Below the pieces are notes generated by a model. The model saw nothing but the letters and a program-made list of their open reading frames with translations, was not told where the DNA came from and did not search any database. A program made the position numbers and the translations under genes. DNA of 64,000 nt. Source: Microbacterium sediminis (GTDB taxonomy: Bacteria > Actinomycetota > Actinomycetes > Actinomycetales > Microbacteriaceae). Positions 35,020 through 43,211 of the stretch are shown in pieces. The stretch spans positions 2,294,001-2,358,000 of the forward strand of contig NZ_CP038256.1 in NCBI RefSeq assembly GCF_004564075.1, given 5' to 3'. The stretch's first letter is position 1, and each line of letters starts with the position of its first letter.

Positions 35020-36522
35020 TCACGTGTCCGGGGCCAGGTCGGCGTCGCTCGGCCCGCTCTCGACCCCTCCCGACAGCGCATACTCCTCCTCCGGCGAGAG
35101 CACGAGGCGATGGCGGTAGTAGATGCCGAAGCCGACGAGCAGGACCACGTAGACGATGATGATCGCGATGATCGACGGCAGATACGTCGGGTTGAAGAGG
35201 AACCCGATGAAGACCAGGAACGCGATCGCGGCCGCGACGATCGCTCCGGGCACACCCCACGGCGAGCGGTACGGGCGATCGGCATCCGGCAGCTTCCGCC
35301 GCAGGATGATGAACGACACCATCTGCAGGAAGTACGCGAGCACGGCGCCCCAGCAGGCGATGTTCAGCACCACGGCACCGCCGACACCCGCCGAGCCACC
35401 CGTCAGCTCGATGATCGCGAGCGCCGCGAAGCCGATGACGGCGCCGGCGATCAGCGCGACCCACGGGGTCTGGTTGCGGCCGGTGAGCGAGAGGAACCGC
35501 GGGTAGTACCCGGCACGCGAGAGCGAGTACATGTTCCGGCCGTAGGCGAACATGATGCCCTGCAGCGAGGCGAGGAGGCCGACGAGCGCGAAGAGCGCCA
35601 GCACGGCGGCGAGCTGATCGCCGACGATGGCGCGGAAACCGTCGAGCAGCGGCTCCCCCGCCACGCCCGTGGCCTCGGCGCCGAGCACGCCCGTGTTGAG
35701 GAACAGCACGAGCAGGCCGGTCACGATGAGCGTGAAGCGCGCCCAGAGGCCGGCGCGCGGGATGTCGCGCACGGGATTGTGCGACTCCTCGGCGGCGAGG
35801 GGCAGCTCCTCGATGCCGAGGAAGAACCACATCGCGAAGGGCAGGGCGAACAGGATCGGCAGCACGCCGTGCGGCAGGAACGCCGTCTGTCCCGGGTCGG
35901 GCACGATGTCCCACAGGCTCGCCCACTGGAAGGCGCCCGAGGCGAGCGCCATGGCCGAGAAGATCAGGATGACCGCGATCGAGATGATCGACACGACGAT
36001 CGCGAACTTGAACGAGATGCTCGCGCCGGCCGCGTTGAGCGCCACGAACACCGCGTAGAGGATCGCCCACCACACGTACACCGGCAGCGAGAGTCCCAGC
36101 AGCGTGCTCGTGATCGAGTCGGCGTATCCGGCCGAGAAGTAGACGATCACCGCCGTGGTCGCGACGTACTCGATCGTCTCGGCCGCGCCGGTGACAAGAC
36201 CGCCCCACGGTCCCATCGCGGAGCGCGCGAACGAGTAGGCGCCGCCCGTGTGCGGCATGGCGGCCGACATCTCCCCGATTGAGAAGATCAGGGCGTAGTA
36301 CATGACGGTCAGGATCCCGAAGGCGATGAGCATCCCGCCGAAGCCGGCGAAGTCGATGCCGAAGTTCCAGCCGGAGAAGTCTCCGGAGATGACGGCGCCG
36401 ACCGCGAGCCCCCACAGCCCGACGACACCGGCGGAGCGCCGCAATGTCCGTTTCGCGAAGTACTCCTGGCCTGCGGCGGTGTAGGTGGCACCGGACGCGG
36501 TCTTCACTGTGGGCTCGGGCAT
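35020..36522 (-). CDS. APC-family permease, ethanolamine-permease type
   Basis: 500 residues with about twelve membrane segments. The opening VVGLWGLAVGAVISGDFSGWNFGIDFAGFGGMLIAFGILTVMYYALIFSIGEMSAAMPHTGGAYSFAR matches the ethanolamine permease branch of APC transporters, in which GDFSGWN is a hallmark, rather than the putrescine carriers. Other family blocks are FFLGIEELPLAAEESHNPVRDIPRAG and SRAGYYPRFLSLTGRNQTP. ATG at 36522 has GGAGGAC 8 bases upstream. It is divergent from the γ-glutamyl ligase gene across 123 bases with a shared operator. Confidence 0.88.
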   Translation of the reverse strand: MPEPTVKTASGATYTAAGQEYFAKRTLRRSAGVVGLWGLAVGAVISGDFSGWNFGIDFAGFGGMLIAFGILTVMYYALIFSIGEMSAAMPHTGGAYSFARSAMGPWGGLVTGAAETIEYVATTAVIVYFSAGYADSITSTLLGLSLPVYVWWAILYAVFVALNAAGASISFKFAIVVSIISIAVILIFSAMALASGAFQWASLWDIVPDPGQTAFLPHGVLPILFALPFAMWFFLGIEELPLAAEESHNPVRDIPRAGLWARFTLIVTGLLVLFLNTGVLGAEATGVAGEPLLDGFRAIVGDQLAAVLALFALVGLLASLQGIMFAYGRNMYSLSRAGYYPRFLSLTGRNQTPWVALIAGAVIGFAALAIIELTGGSAGVGGAVVLNIACWGAVLAYFLQMVSFIILRRKLPDADRPYRSPWGVPGAIVAAAIAFLVFIGFLFNPTYLPSIIAIIIVYVVLLVGFGIYYRHRLVLSPEEEYALSGGVESGPSDADLAPDT

Positions 36523-36578
36523 GGGTCCTCCGGAGGCGAGTTCGGGTGGTGCTCGTGACGTCGGGAAGGTGTGCGACG

Positions 36579-36616
36579 ATTGTGGCGTTCAAAGGTCGAC
36601 TTGTCTACCTTTGAAT
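36579..36616. promoter_or_regulatory. Divergent promoters of the γ-glutamyl amine cluster
   Basis: Minus strand: TAGACA (36607-36602), 17 bases, CACAAT (36584-36579) reads to the permease. Plus strand: TTCAAA (36588-36593), 17 bases, TTGAAT (36611-36616) reads to the ligase. Both promoters overlap one palindrome (36588-36615), so one bound regulator could silence both sides. Confidence 0.5.
36588..36615. promoter_or_regulatory. 28-base palindromic operator candidate
   Basis: Left arm TTCAAAGGTCGAC (36588-36600) and right arm GTCTACCTTTGAA (36603-36615) around a TT centre agree at 12 of 13 positions. The inner TTGTCTACC half resembles sites of FadR-type GntR regulators. The cluster's own GntR gene (40894) is the natural candidate to bind it (inference). 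Confidence 0.6.
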
Positions 36617-36645
36617 TCCCGATGTCCCCAGCGAAGCGAGGATCC

Positions 36646-38001
36646 ATGCCCGGAAATCTCACGCTCGATGAGCTCGACGCCGCGATCCACGCCGGTGAGA
36701 TCGACACGGTGATCATCGCGTTCCCCGACGCGCAGGGGCGCCTGATGGGCAAGCGCGTCTCCGCGCGACTGTGGCAGGACGAGGTGGCGCAGCACGGCGC
36801 CGAGGCCTGCAACTACCTGCTCAGCGTGGACGTCGACATGAACACGGTCGACGGCTACGCGATGTCGAGCTGGGAGACCGGCTACGGCGACATGATGCTC
36901 GCCCCCGACACCGACACCCTCCGGCGCATCCCCTGGATCCCGGGGACGGCGCTGGTCTTCGCCGAGCTGCAGTGGCAGGACGGCGAGCGCGTCGCGCAAT
37001 CGCCGCGCGCGATCCTCGATCGGCAGCGCGAGCGGCTCGCCGAGCGCGGGCTGGTCGCGCTCGCCGGCACGGAGCTGGAGTTCATCGTGTTCGACGACTC
37101 GTACCGCGAGGCGTGGGCGAAGGGCTTCACCGGACTGCGGGCCTCGACCGACTACAACGTGGACTACAACCTCCTGGCCACCACGCGCCTCGAGCCACTG
37201 CTGCGCGACATCCGCCGCGGGATGGAGGGCGCGGGCCTGTACTGCGAGGGCGTCAAGGGCGAGTGCAACCTCGGCCAGCAGGAGATCGCGTTCCGCTACG
37301 CCGAGGTGCGGGAGACCTGCGACAACCACACGCTGTACAAGAACGGCGCCAAGGAGATCGCGGACGCCCACGGCAAGGCGCTCACGTTCATGGCGAAGTA
37401 CGACCAGCGCGAGGGCAACAGCTGCCACGTCCATCTCTCGGTCCGCACGGAGGCGGGTGAGCCGGTGATGGCGGGCGACGGCCCGCACGGCTTCTCCCGG
37501 CTCATGGAGCACTGGATCGCGGGCATCCTGGCCACGATGCGGGAGTTCACCCTGCTGTACGCGCCCAACATCAACTCGTACAAGCGCTACGCGAAGGGCT
37601 CCTTCGCGCCCACCGGCATCGCCTGGGGGGTCGACAACCGCACGTGCGCGCTGCGGATCGTCGGACGGGGAGCATCGCTGCGCGTCGAGAACCGTGTGCC
37701 CGGCGGCGACGTCAACCCGTACCTCGCGTGCGCCGCGATCATCGCGGGCGGACTGCACGGCATCGAGCACGAGCTCGAGCTTCCCGACCCGCTGAGCGGC
37801 AACGCCTACGCCGCGGGCGTGGAGACGCTGCCGACCACGCTGCGCGAGGCCCGCGACCTGTTCGCCGGCTCGGAAGTCGCGCGCATGGCGTTCGGCAGCG
37901 ATGTGGTGGATCACTACCTCAACCAGGCCCGCATCGAGCTCGACGCGTTCGATGCGGCCGTGACCGACTGGGAGCGAGTGCGTGGATTCGAACGCCTCTG
38001 A
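36646..38001 (+). CDS. Glutamine-synthetase-like γ-glutamyl amine ligase (GlnA4/PuuA type)
   Basis: 451 residues. Glutamine synthetase fold adapted to ligate glutamate to an amine. Metal ligands E143/E145 (TELEF), E213 and E221 region (GQQEIAFRYAE), the glutamate-binding block GNSCHVHLSV (258-266), SYKRYAKGSFAPTGIAWGVDNRTCALRI (311-338) and ENRVPGGDVNPYL (348-360) are all intact. The amine cannot be read from sequence, but the ethanolamine-type permease next to it and the SDR downstream favour γ-glutamylethanolamide. ATG at 36646 has GAGG 4-5 bases upstream; ATG 36622 is a possible leaderless start 6 bases after TTGAAT. Confidence 0.9.
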   Translation: MPGNLTLDELDAAIHAGEIDTVIIAFPDAQGRLMGKRVSARLWQDEVAQHGAEACNYLLSVDVDMNTVDGYAMSSWETGYGDMMLAPDTDTLRRIPWIPGTALVFAELQWQDGERVAQSPRAILDRQRERLAERGLVALAGTELEFIVFDDSYREAWAKGFTGLRASTDYNVDYNLLATTRLEPLLRDIRRGMEGAGLYCEGVKGECNLGQQEIAFRYAEVRETCDNHTLYKNGAKEIADAHGKALTFMAKYDQREGNSCHVHLSVRTEAGEPVMAGDGPHGFSRLMEHWIAGILATMREFTLLYAPNINSYKRYAKGSFAPTGIAWGVDNRTCALRIVGRGASLRVENRVPGGDVNPYLACAAIIAGGLHGIEHELELPDPLSGNAYAAGVETLPTTLREARDLFAGSEVARMAFGSDVVDHYLNQARIELDAFDAAVTDWERVRGFERL

Positions 38002-38728
38002 CCGGATGCCGGTGATCGGCATCACGACCTACCGCGAGCGTGCGAAGCAGGGGGTGTGGGACGTGCGTGCCGCGTTCCTGCCCGAGCAGTACATGGATCG
38101 GGTGAGCGAGGCCGGCGGCGCGGTCGTCCTGCTCCCTCCGCAGCCGGACCCCGCCTCGGCCGCGGCGCGCGTCGTGCGCGGCCTCGACGGCCTGGTACTG
38201 ACCGGCGGTCTCGACGTCCAGCCGGAGCTGTACGGCGCGCCGCGTCACGCCCTCACCGATCCCGCCCGCGCGGACCGCGACGACTGGGAGCTCGCGCTGC
38301 TGGCCGCCGCCCGGGAGGCGGGGATCCCCGTGCTCGGCATCTGCCGCGGGCTGCAGTTGATCAACGTGGCCTTCGGCGGGACGCTGGTCCAGCACCTGCC
38401 CGACCAGCCGGGCGGCGAGCGCTATCGGATCGGCGGGGGTGTGTTCGCGCAGCTCACGACGCAGGTCCTCGCCGGGACGCGTCTCGCGGCGATCCTCGGG
38501 CCGGGAGCCTTCGGCGTGCACGCCTACCACCACCAGGGTCTCGATCGCCTCGGCGAGGGCCTCGTGGCGAGCGCACGCATGGACGACGGGCTGGTGTACG
38601 CCGCCGAGGCGGCCGAGGGCTCCTGGCTCGTGGCGGTGCAGTGGCACCCCGAGGAGAACGCCGCCGACATCCGCCTGTTCGAGGCCCTGATCGCCCAGGC
38701 CGACGCCTTCGCGAAGGAGCACGCATGA
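37982..38728 (+). CDS. Class-I amidotransferase-like γ-glutamyl hydrolase (PuuD type)
   Basis: 248 residues of the peptidase C26 family, which hydrolyses γ-glutamyl amide bonds. Nucleophile C121 in GICRGLQL, with H222 and E224 in VQWHPEEN, completes the triad, and HAYHHQG lies near 180. GTG at 37982 overlaps the ligase by 20 bases and the gene overlaps the aldehyde dehydrogenase by 4. In the Puu route PuuD frees GABA from γ-glutamyl-GABA; here the expected substrate is γ-glutamylglycine if the pathway serves ethanolamine (inference). Confidence 0.9.
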   Translation: MDSNASDRMPVIGITTYRERAKQGVWDVRAAFLPEQYMDRVSEAGGAVVLLPPQPDPASAAARVVRGLDGLVLTGGLDVQPELYGAPRHALTDPARADRDDWELALLAAAREAGIPVLGICRGLQLINVAFGGTLVQHLPDQPGGERYRIGGGVFAQLTTQVLAGTRLAAILGPGAFGVHAYHHQGLDRLGEGLVASARMDDGLVYAAEAAEGSWLVAVQWHPEENAADIRLFEALIAQADAFAKEHA

Positions 38729-40077
38729 CGTTCACCGTGATCGATCCGACCACGGCGCTCCCGCTGGCCGAGGTCCCCCGCGCCACCCTCGACGAGGTCG
38801 ACGCGGCGGTCGCGTCGGCGACCCGGGCACAGGCGGGCTGGGCGAGCCTCGCCCCCGTCGCGCGGGCGGACGCGCTCCGGGCCTTCGCCCGTGTCGTCGA
38901 GCAGCACGCCGAGGAGCTCGCGCAGCTCGAGGTGCGCAACTCGGGTCATCCGATCGGCTCCGCGAGGTGGGAGGCGGGCCACGTCGCCCAGGTGCTGAAC
39001 TACTACGCCGGCGCGCCCGAGCGGCTGATGGGCCACCAGATCCCCGTGGCGGGCGGCATCGACATGACGTTCCACGAGCCGTACGGCGTGGTGGGCGTCA
39101 TCGTGCCGTGGAACTTCCCCATGACGATCGCGTCGTGGGCGTTCGCGCCGGCGCTCGCGGCGGGCAACGCGGTGGTGCTGAAGCCGGCGGAGCTCACCCC
39201 GCTGACGGCGCTCCGCCTGGGCGAGCTCGCCCGCGAGGCCGGGCTTCCCGACGGCCTGTTCCAGGTGATCACGGGCTCCGGCTCGGTCGTCGGCCAGCGG
39301 TTCGTCACCCACCCCGGGGTCGGCAAGGTCGTGTTCACGGGGTCGACGGAGGTCGGAACGGAGGTGGCCGCCGGCTGCGCCCGCATGCTCAAGCCGGTCA
39401 CCCTCGAGCTCGGCGGCAAGAGCGCCAACATCGTGTTCGGCGACGCGGACCTCGAGCGGGCCGCCGCATCCGCACCGGGCGCCGTCTTCGACAACGCCGG
39501 GCAGGACTGCTGCGCGCGCAGTCGCATCCTCGTGCAGCGCGGCGTGTACGACCGCTTCCTCGAGTTGCTGGAGCCGGCCGTCGCCGCCTGGCGCGTGGGC
39601 GATCCCTCGCACGAGAGCACGCAGATGGGTCCCCTCATCTCGGCGGCGCACCGCGACACCGTTGCGTCGTTCCTCGACGGCGCCGACGTCGCGTTCCGCG
39701 GCAGCGCCCCCGACGGCGACGGATTCTGGTTCGCACCGACGGTCGTCCTGGCCGATCCCGGTGACCGCATCGCGCGCGAGGAGATCTTCGGCCCCGTCGT
39801 CGCCGTGCTGCCGTTCGACGACGAGGCCGACGCCATCCGCCTCGCCAACGACACCATCTACGGTCTCGCGGGCTCGATCTGGACCGAGAACCTCGGCCGC
39901 GCCGCGCGGGTCAGCCGCGGCGTGAAGAGCGGCGTCCTGTCGGTCAACTCGCACTCGTCGGTGCGCTACGCGACCCCGTTCGGCGGCATGAAGGCATCCG
40001 GCCTCGGCCGCGAGCTCGGTCCTGATGCCGCCGAGCACTTCACCGAGACCAAGAACGTGTTCTTCGCGACCGAATGA
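38725..40077 (+). CDS. NAD(P)-dependent aldehyde dehydrogenase (PuuC-like)
   Basis: 450 residues, a little shorter than the usual ~490 because of a short N-terminus. Cofactor and catalytic residues: IVPWNFP (126-132), the Rossmann FTGSTEVG (204-211), general base E228 in LELGGKS, catalytic C262 in NAGQDCCARSR, and EEIFGPVV. A second Cys at 263 adjoins the nucleophile, as is common. It should oxidise a γ-glutamyl aldehyde to the acid before PuuD-type hydrolysis. ATG at 38725 sits in an ATGA overlap with the hydrolase gene. Confidence 0.9.
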   Translation: MTFTVIDPTTALPLAEVPRATLDEVDAAVASATRAQAGWASLAPVARADALRAFARVVEQHAEELAQLEVRNSGHPIGSARWEAGHVAQVLNYYAGAPERLMGHQIPVAGGIDMTFHEPYGVVGVIVPWNFPMTIASWAFAPALAAGNAVVLKPAELTPLTALRLGELAREAGLPDGLFQVITGSGSVVGQRFVTHPGVGKVVFTGSTEVGTEVAAGCARMLKPVTLELGGKSANIVFGDADLERAAASAPGAVFDNAGQDCCARSRILVQRGVYDRFLELLEPAVAAWRVGDPSHESTQMGPLISAAHRDTVASFLDGADVAFRGSAPDGDGFWFAPTVVLADPGDRIAREEIFGPVVAVLPFDDEADAIRLANDTIYGLAGSIWTENLGRAARVSRGVKSGVLSVNSHSSVRYATPFGGMKASGLGRELGPDAAEHFTETKNVFFATE

Positions 40078-40109
40078 TCCCTGCACGAGACAACCCACAC
40101 GGAGGAACC

Positions 40110-40889
40110 ATGACCGTCGATCTCACTCAGCGCCTGCGGGACCGGGTCGCGATCATCACCGGCGGCGCGAGCGGCATCGGCCTGGCGACCGCTCGGCGCT
40201 TCGCCGCCGAGGGCGCCAAGGTCGTGATCGCCGACCTCGATCCCCGCACTGGCGAGGCCGCCGCCGCCGAGGTGAGTGGCGTGTTCCGCCCGGTCGACGT
40301 CGCGGACGAGGCGAAGGTCGACGCGCTGTTCGACGGCGTCGCGGACGAGTTCGGCCGCGTCGACATCGCCTTCAACAACGCCGGCATCAGCCCCGCAGAC
40401 GACGACTCGATCGAGACCACGGAGCTTCCCGCCTGGGAGCGGGTGCAGGACGTCAATCTGAAGAGCGTCTACCTGTGCTCGCGCGCGGCGCTGCGGCACA
40501 TGGTCCCGGCGGGCTCCGGCTCGATCATCAACACGGCGTCGTTCGTCGCGCTGCTGGGCTCGGCCACGTCCCAGATCAGCTACACCGCCTCGAAGGGCGG
40601 CGTGCTCGCGATGACGCGCGAACTCGGGGTGCAGTTCGCGCGTCAGGGCATCCGCGTCAACGCCCTGTGCCCCGGACCGGTGAACACCCCGCTGCTCCAG
40701 GAGCTGTTCGCCAAGGATCCCGAGCGGGCGCAGCGCCGGCTGGTGCATGTGCCGATGGGGCGGTTCGCCGAGCCGGAGGAGCTCGCCGCGGCGGTGGCGT
40801 TCCTCGCGAGCGACGACGCCTCGTTCATCACGGCGACGGCGTTCGTGGTGGACGGCGGCATCACGAACGCCTACGTCACCCCGCTCTGA
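40110..40889 (+). CDS. Short-chain dehydrogenase/reductase
   Basis: 259-residue classical SDR: TGGASGIG (17-24), NNAG (89-92), and the catalytic set S144, Y158 and K162 (SYTASKGG), then PGPVNTPLL and FVVDGGITNAY at the end. GGAGGAA lies 3-9 bases before ATG 40110. In this cluster it takes the place of the amine oxidase PuuB; an alcohol-to-aldehyde oxidation of γ-glutamylethanolamide would fit (inference). It is fifth of six genes in the cluster. Confidence 0.9.
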   Translation: MTVDLTQRLRDRVAIITGGASGIGLATARRFAAEGAKVVIADLDPRTGEAAAAEVSGVFRPVDVADEAKVDALFDGVADEFGRVDIAFNNAGISPADDDSIETTELPAWERVQDVNLKSVYLCSRAALRHMVPAGSGSIINTASFVALLGSATSQISYTASKGGVLAMTRELGVQFARQGIRVNALCPGPVNTPLLQELFAKDPERAQRRLVHVPMGRFAEPEELAAAVAFLASDDASFITATAFVVDGGITNAYVTPL

Positions 40890-40893
40890 GACG

Positions 40894-41628
40894 ATGGACG
40901 GGATGGACGATCGTCGGCAGCCGGGCCTCGACACCGGCGTGCAGCGCACGGTCTTCCGTCCCGTCCGCGCGGGGCAGAAGCTCGAGGACACCGTGGCTCG
41001 CCTCGTGCAGGCCATCCGGTTGGGCGTCGTGCCGCCCGGCCAGGCACTCCCCCCGGAGCGCGAGCTCGCGAAGCAGCTCCGGGTGAGCCGCGACCTGCTC
41101 CGGGAGGCGATCCGCGAACTGTCCGCGGCGGGCGTGCTCGAGTCGCGCCGCGGTCGGTACGGCGGGACGTTCGTCCGCGATCACGCGCCGCAGTCCACCG
41201 GTCTTGCCGCCGTCGACGCCACCCAGCTCGATCACGTGCTCGGGTTGCGCCGCGTCCTCGAGGGCGGCGCCGCGCGGGAGGCCGCCGCCCGTTCCCTGCC
41301 GCCCGATCAGGCCGAGCGCCTGCAGCTCGCGCATCGCGCGGTGCGCGGGTCGCGCAACGACTACCGCCGCCTCGACACCCTGTTGCACCTGCAGATCGCG
41401 CAGGCCTCGGGCATGCCGGCGCTCGCGGGCGCCGTCGCCGAGAATCGCGCGCAGGTGAACGCCTGGCTGGACACGTTCCCGCTGCTGCCGGGCAACATCG
41501 ACCACTCCGACGCGCAGCACGAGCGCATCATCGGCGCGATCATGGCGGGCCGCCCCGACGCGGCGCAGGACGCGATGCTCGAGCACCTCTCGGGCACCGA
41601 GGCCCTGCTGCGCGGCTTCCTGTCCTGA
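40894..41628 (+). CDS. FCD-type GntR regulator of the γ-glutamyl amine cluster
   Basis: 244 residues. Winged helix at about 28-100 (LEDTVARLVQAIRLGVVPPGQALPPERELAKQLRVSRDLLREAIRELSAAGVLESRRGRYGGTFV). The C-terminal FCD bundle carries the metal-binding pattern LDTLLHLQIAQASG and SDAQHERIIGAIMAG. ATG at 40894 is 5 bases after the SDR stop; ATG at 40903, preceded by GACGGG, is equally possible. It is the last gene and is likely to regulate the divergent promoters at 36579-36616, perhaps with the amine or a γ-glutamyl intermediate as effector. Confidence 0.88.
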   Translation: MDGMDDRRQPGLDTGVQRTVFRPVRAGQKLEDTVARLVQAIRLGVVPPGQALPPERELAKQLRVSRDLLREAIRELSAAGVLESRRGRYGGTFVRDHAPQSTGLAAVDATQLDHVLGLRRVLEGGAAREAAARSLPPDQAERLQLAHRAVRGSRNDYRRLDTLLHLQIAQASGMPALAGAVAENRAQVNAWLDTFPLLPGNIDHSDAQHERIIGAIMAGRPDAAQDAMLEHLSGTEALLRGFLS

Positions 41629-41641
41629 CCGGGGGTCAGGC

Positions 41642-42319
41642 CTACGCGTCGGTGCCGTGGCCCTCGCGGCGCGCCTTGACCAGCTGGCGCACGCGGACGT
41701 ACACGAACACCGCGATCGCGACGATGACCACGACGATCACGATGTTCTGGAACAGGTCCATGTACTGCTCGACGATGTGCCACGACTCGCCCAGGAACCA
41801 GCCGACGAGGATGAAGATCGTGTTCCAGATGAGGCTGCCGGAGGCGGTGTAGAGCAGGAACTTCCAGATCGGCATGCGGACGACGCCCGCGGGGATCGAG
41901 ATGAGGCTGCGGAAGATCGGGATGAACCGGCCGAAGAACACCGCCACGGGGCCGTGCTTCTCGAACCACGCGACGGTGCGGTGCACGTCCTCGGGGTGCA
42001 GCAGCGGCACCTTGTCGGCGATCCACACCAGGCGCTTCACGCCGACGAGCGCGCCGATGCCGTAGAGCACCAGGGCGCCGACCACGGAGCCGATCGTGGC
42101 CCACAGCACCGCCTCCCACAGGGGGAAGGCGCCGCGGTTGGCGGCGATGCCCGCCAGCGGCAGGATCGCCTCGCTCGGGATGGGCGGGAAGAGGTTCTCG
42201 GCCGCGATCGCGATGCCGGCCCCGACCGGCCCGATCACGTCCATGAGCTCGACGAGCCACTGCACCAGCTGGGCCAGCCAGCCGTCTGAACCGGTGGTGG
42301 TCGTCTCGAGCGCGCGCAT
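41642..42319 (-). CDS. DedA family membrane protein
   Basis: 225 residues. DedA/SNARE-associated domain with the conserved [14 protein letters not shown], the [19 protein letters not shown] segment, and [53 protein letters not shown], including the Arg and Pro of the re-entrant loop. About five membrane segments. The family is linked to lipid flipping and membrane homeostasis. The C-terminus is basic. It converges on the GntR gene with a 13-base gap. Confidence 0.92.
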   Translation of the reverse strand: MRALETTTTGSDGWLAQLVQWLVELMDVIGPVGAGIAIAAENLFPPIPSEAILPLAGIAANRGAFPLWEAVLWATIGSVVGALVLYGIGALVGVKRLVWIADKVPLLHPEDVHRTVAWFEKHGPVAVFFGRFIPIFRSLISIPAGVVRMPIWKFLLYTASGSLIWNTIFILVGWFLGESWHIVEQYMDLFQNIVIVVVIVAIAVFVYVRVRQLVKARREGHGTDA

Positions 42320-42422
42320 GCAGGGCCTTTCGTCCGGGTGGGCGGATCCGCCGCGTCGAGGCTATCGAGCGCGGGCGCCGGTTCCCTGGGGGCAGACCCG
42401 AAACCGGCCCCGGGGGCGAGCC

Positions 42423-43109
42423 TCAGACCGCGAGCTCGAACGGAGTGCCGCGGCGCGCGCACTCCTGCTGCAGGTGCACGATGAGCGGCTGCAGCACCGT
42501 CGCCTGGCGCAGCCCGAGCCCGGTGTGCAGGTAGCCGGCGGAGTCGAAGACCGCGAGCTTCTGCGAGGGCGTCGCCGCGCGCGCAGCCACCGCCTTCGCG
42601 TCGTGCACGTGGATGTTGACGGTGATGTTCGCGCCGCCGAGGTGCGTGAGCCCCTGCGCGATCTGCTGACCGGCGGCCTCGCCGATCGAGCGGCGCTCCG
42701 CCGGATCGGGCGCGCCGGTGGTGCGGACCACCTCGATCTTCGAGACCTCCTGCCACGGAGTGAACAGCCCGCCCTGGGTGAGGAACCCGCCCGGGAGCAC
42801 GATGAGATCGATGAGGTCGTCGCCGGTGGCCCGGGAGGCCGCGCGGGCCCCGAAGAACATCGCACCCCAGATGAGCGAGCCGATCAGGCCGAGGACGGCG
42901 AAGATCAGGAACAGCCACCAGGCGTCCGGGATGAGCACCATCAGCACGATCGCCGCGATCGTCAGGGCCGCCGTGAACAGCAGCGTGAGGAGCGACTTGC
43001 GCATCACGCGGCGCTGCGCCGCGGGCTGCGTCACGTAGCGGAACAGCTCGCCGTCGCGGCGCGGCGGCTGCGGGACGTCGGGGTCGACGGTGTCGGGCGC
43101 GAAGGTCAT
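42423..43109 (-). CDS. Hypothetical membrane protein with cytosolic C-terminal domain
   Basis: 228 residues: a cytosolic start (1-38), two helices (about 39-62 and 64-87) and a soluble domain with [47 protein letters not shown]. The last part, [41 protein letters not shown], is amphipathic. The TPW..V.. pattern resembles membrane-associated PH-like domains, but I cannot assign a family. ATG at 43109; the divergent aspS gene starts 102 bases away. Confidence 0.7.
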   Translation of the reverse strand: MTFAPDTVDPDVPQPPRRDGELFRYVTQPAAQRRVMRKSLLTLLFTAALTIAAIVLMVLIPDAWWLFLIFAVLGLIGSLIWGAMFFGARAASRATGDDLIDLIVLPGGFLTQGGLFTPWQEVSKIEVVRTTGAPDPAERRSIGEAAGQQIAQGLTHLGGANITVNIHVHDAKAVAARAATPSQKLAVFDSAGYLHTGLGLRQATVLQPLIVHLQQECARRGTPFELAV

Positions 43110-43171
43110 GTGGCCAGTCTGGCGCGGGCGGGCGGCCAGGTCGAGGCCCGATCGCACCGTGCGGCGCCGCC

Positions 43172-43177
43172 TAGACT
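43172..43177 (+). promoter_or_regulatory. Likely -10 (TAGACT) of aspS
   Basis: TAGACT 34 bases before the aspS GTG, giving a short leader with a GGAGGAA ribosome site. No clear -35 is visible. Confidence 0.4.
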
Positions 43178-43211
43178 TGAGGGAATCCGTCGCACTACAG
43201 GAGGAACCTCC

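Noticed and set aside
36646..40077. Assignment of the cluster to the putrescine Puu pathway
   Set aside because: PuuB-type amine oxidase is absent, an SDR is in its place and the permease has ethanolamine-type motifs. Putrescine is not fully excluded.
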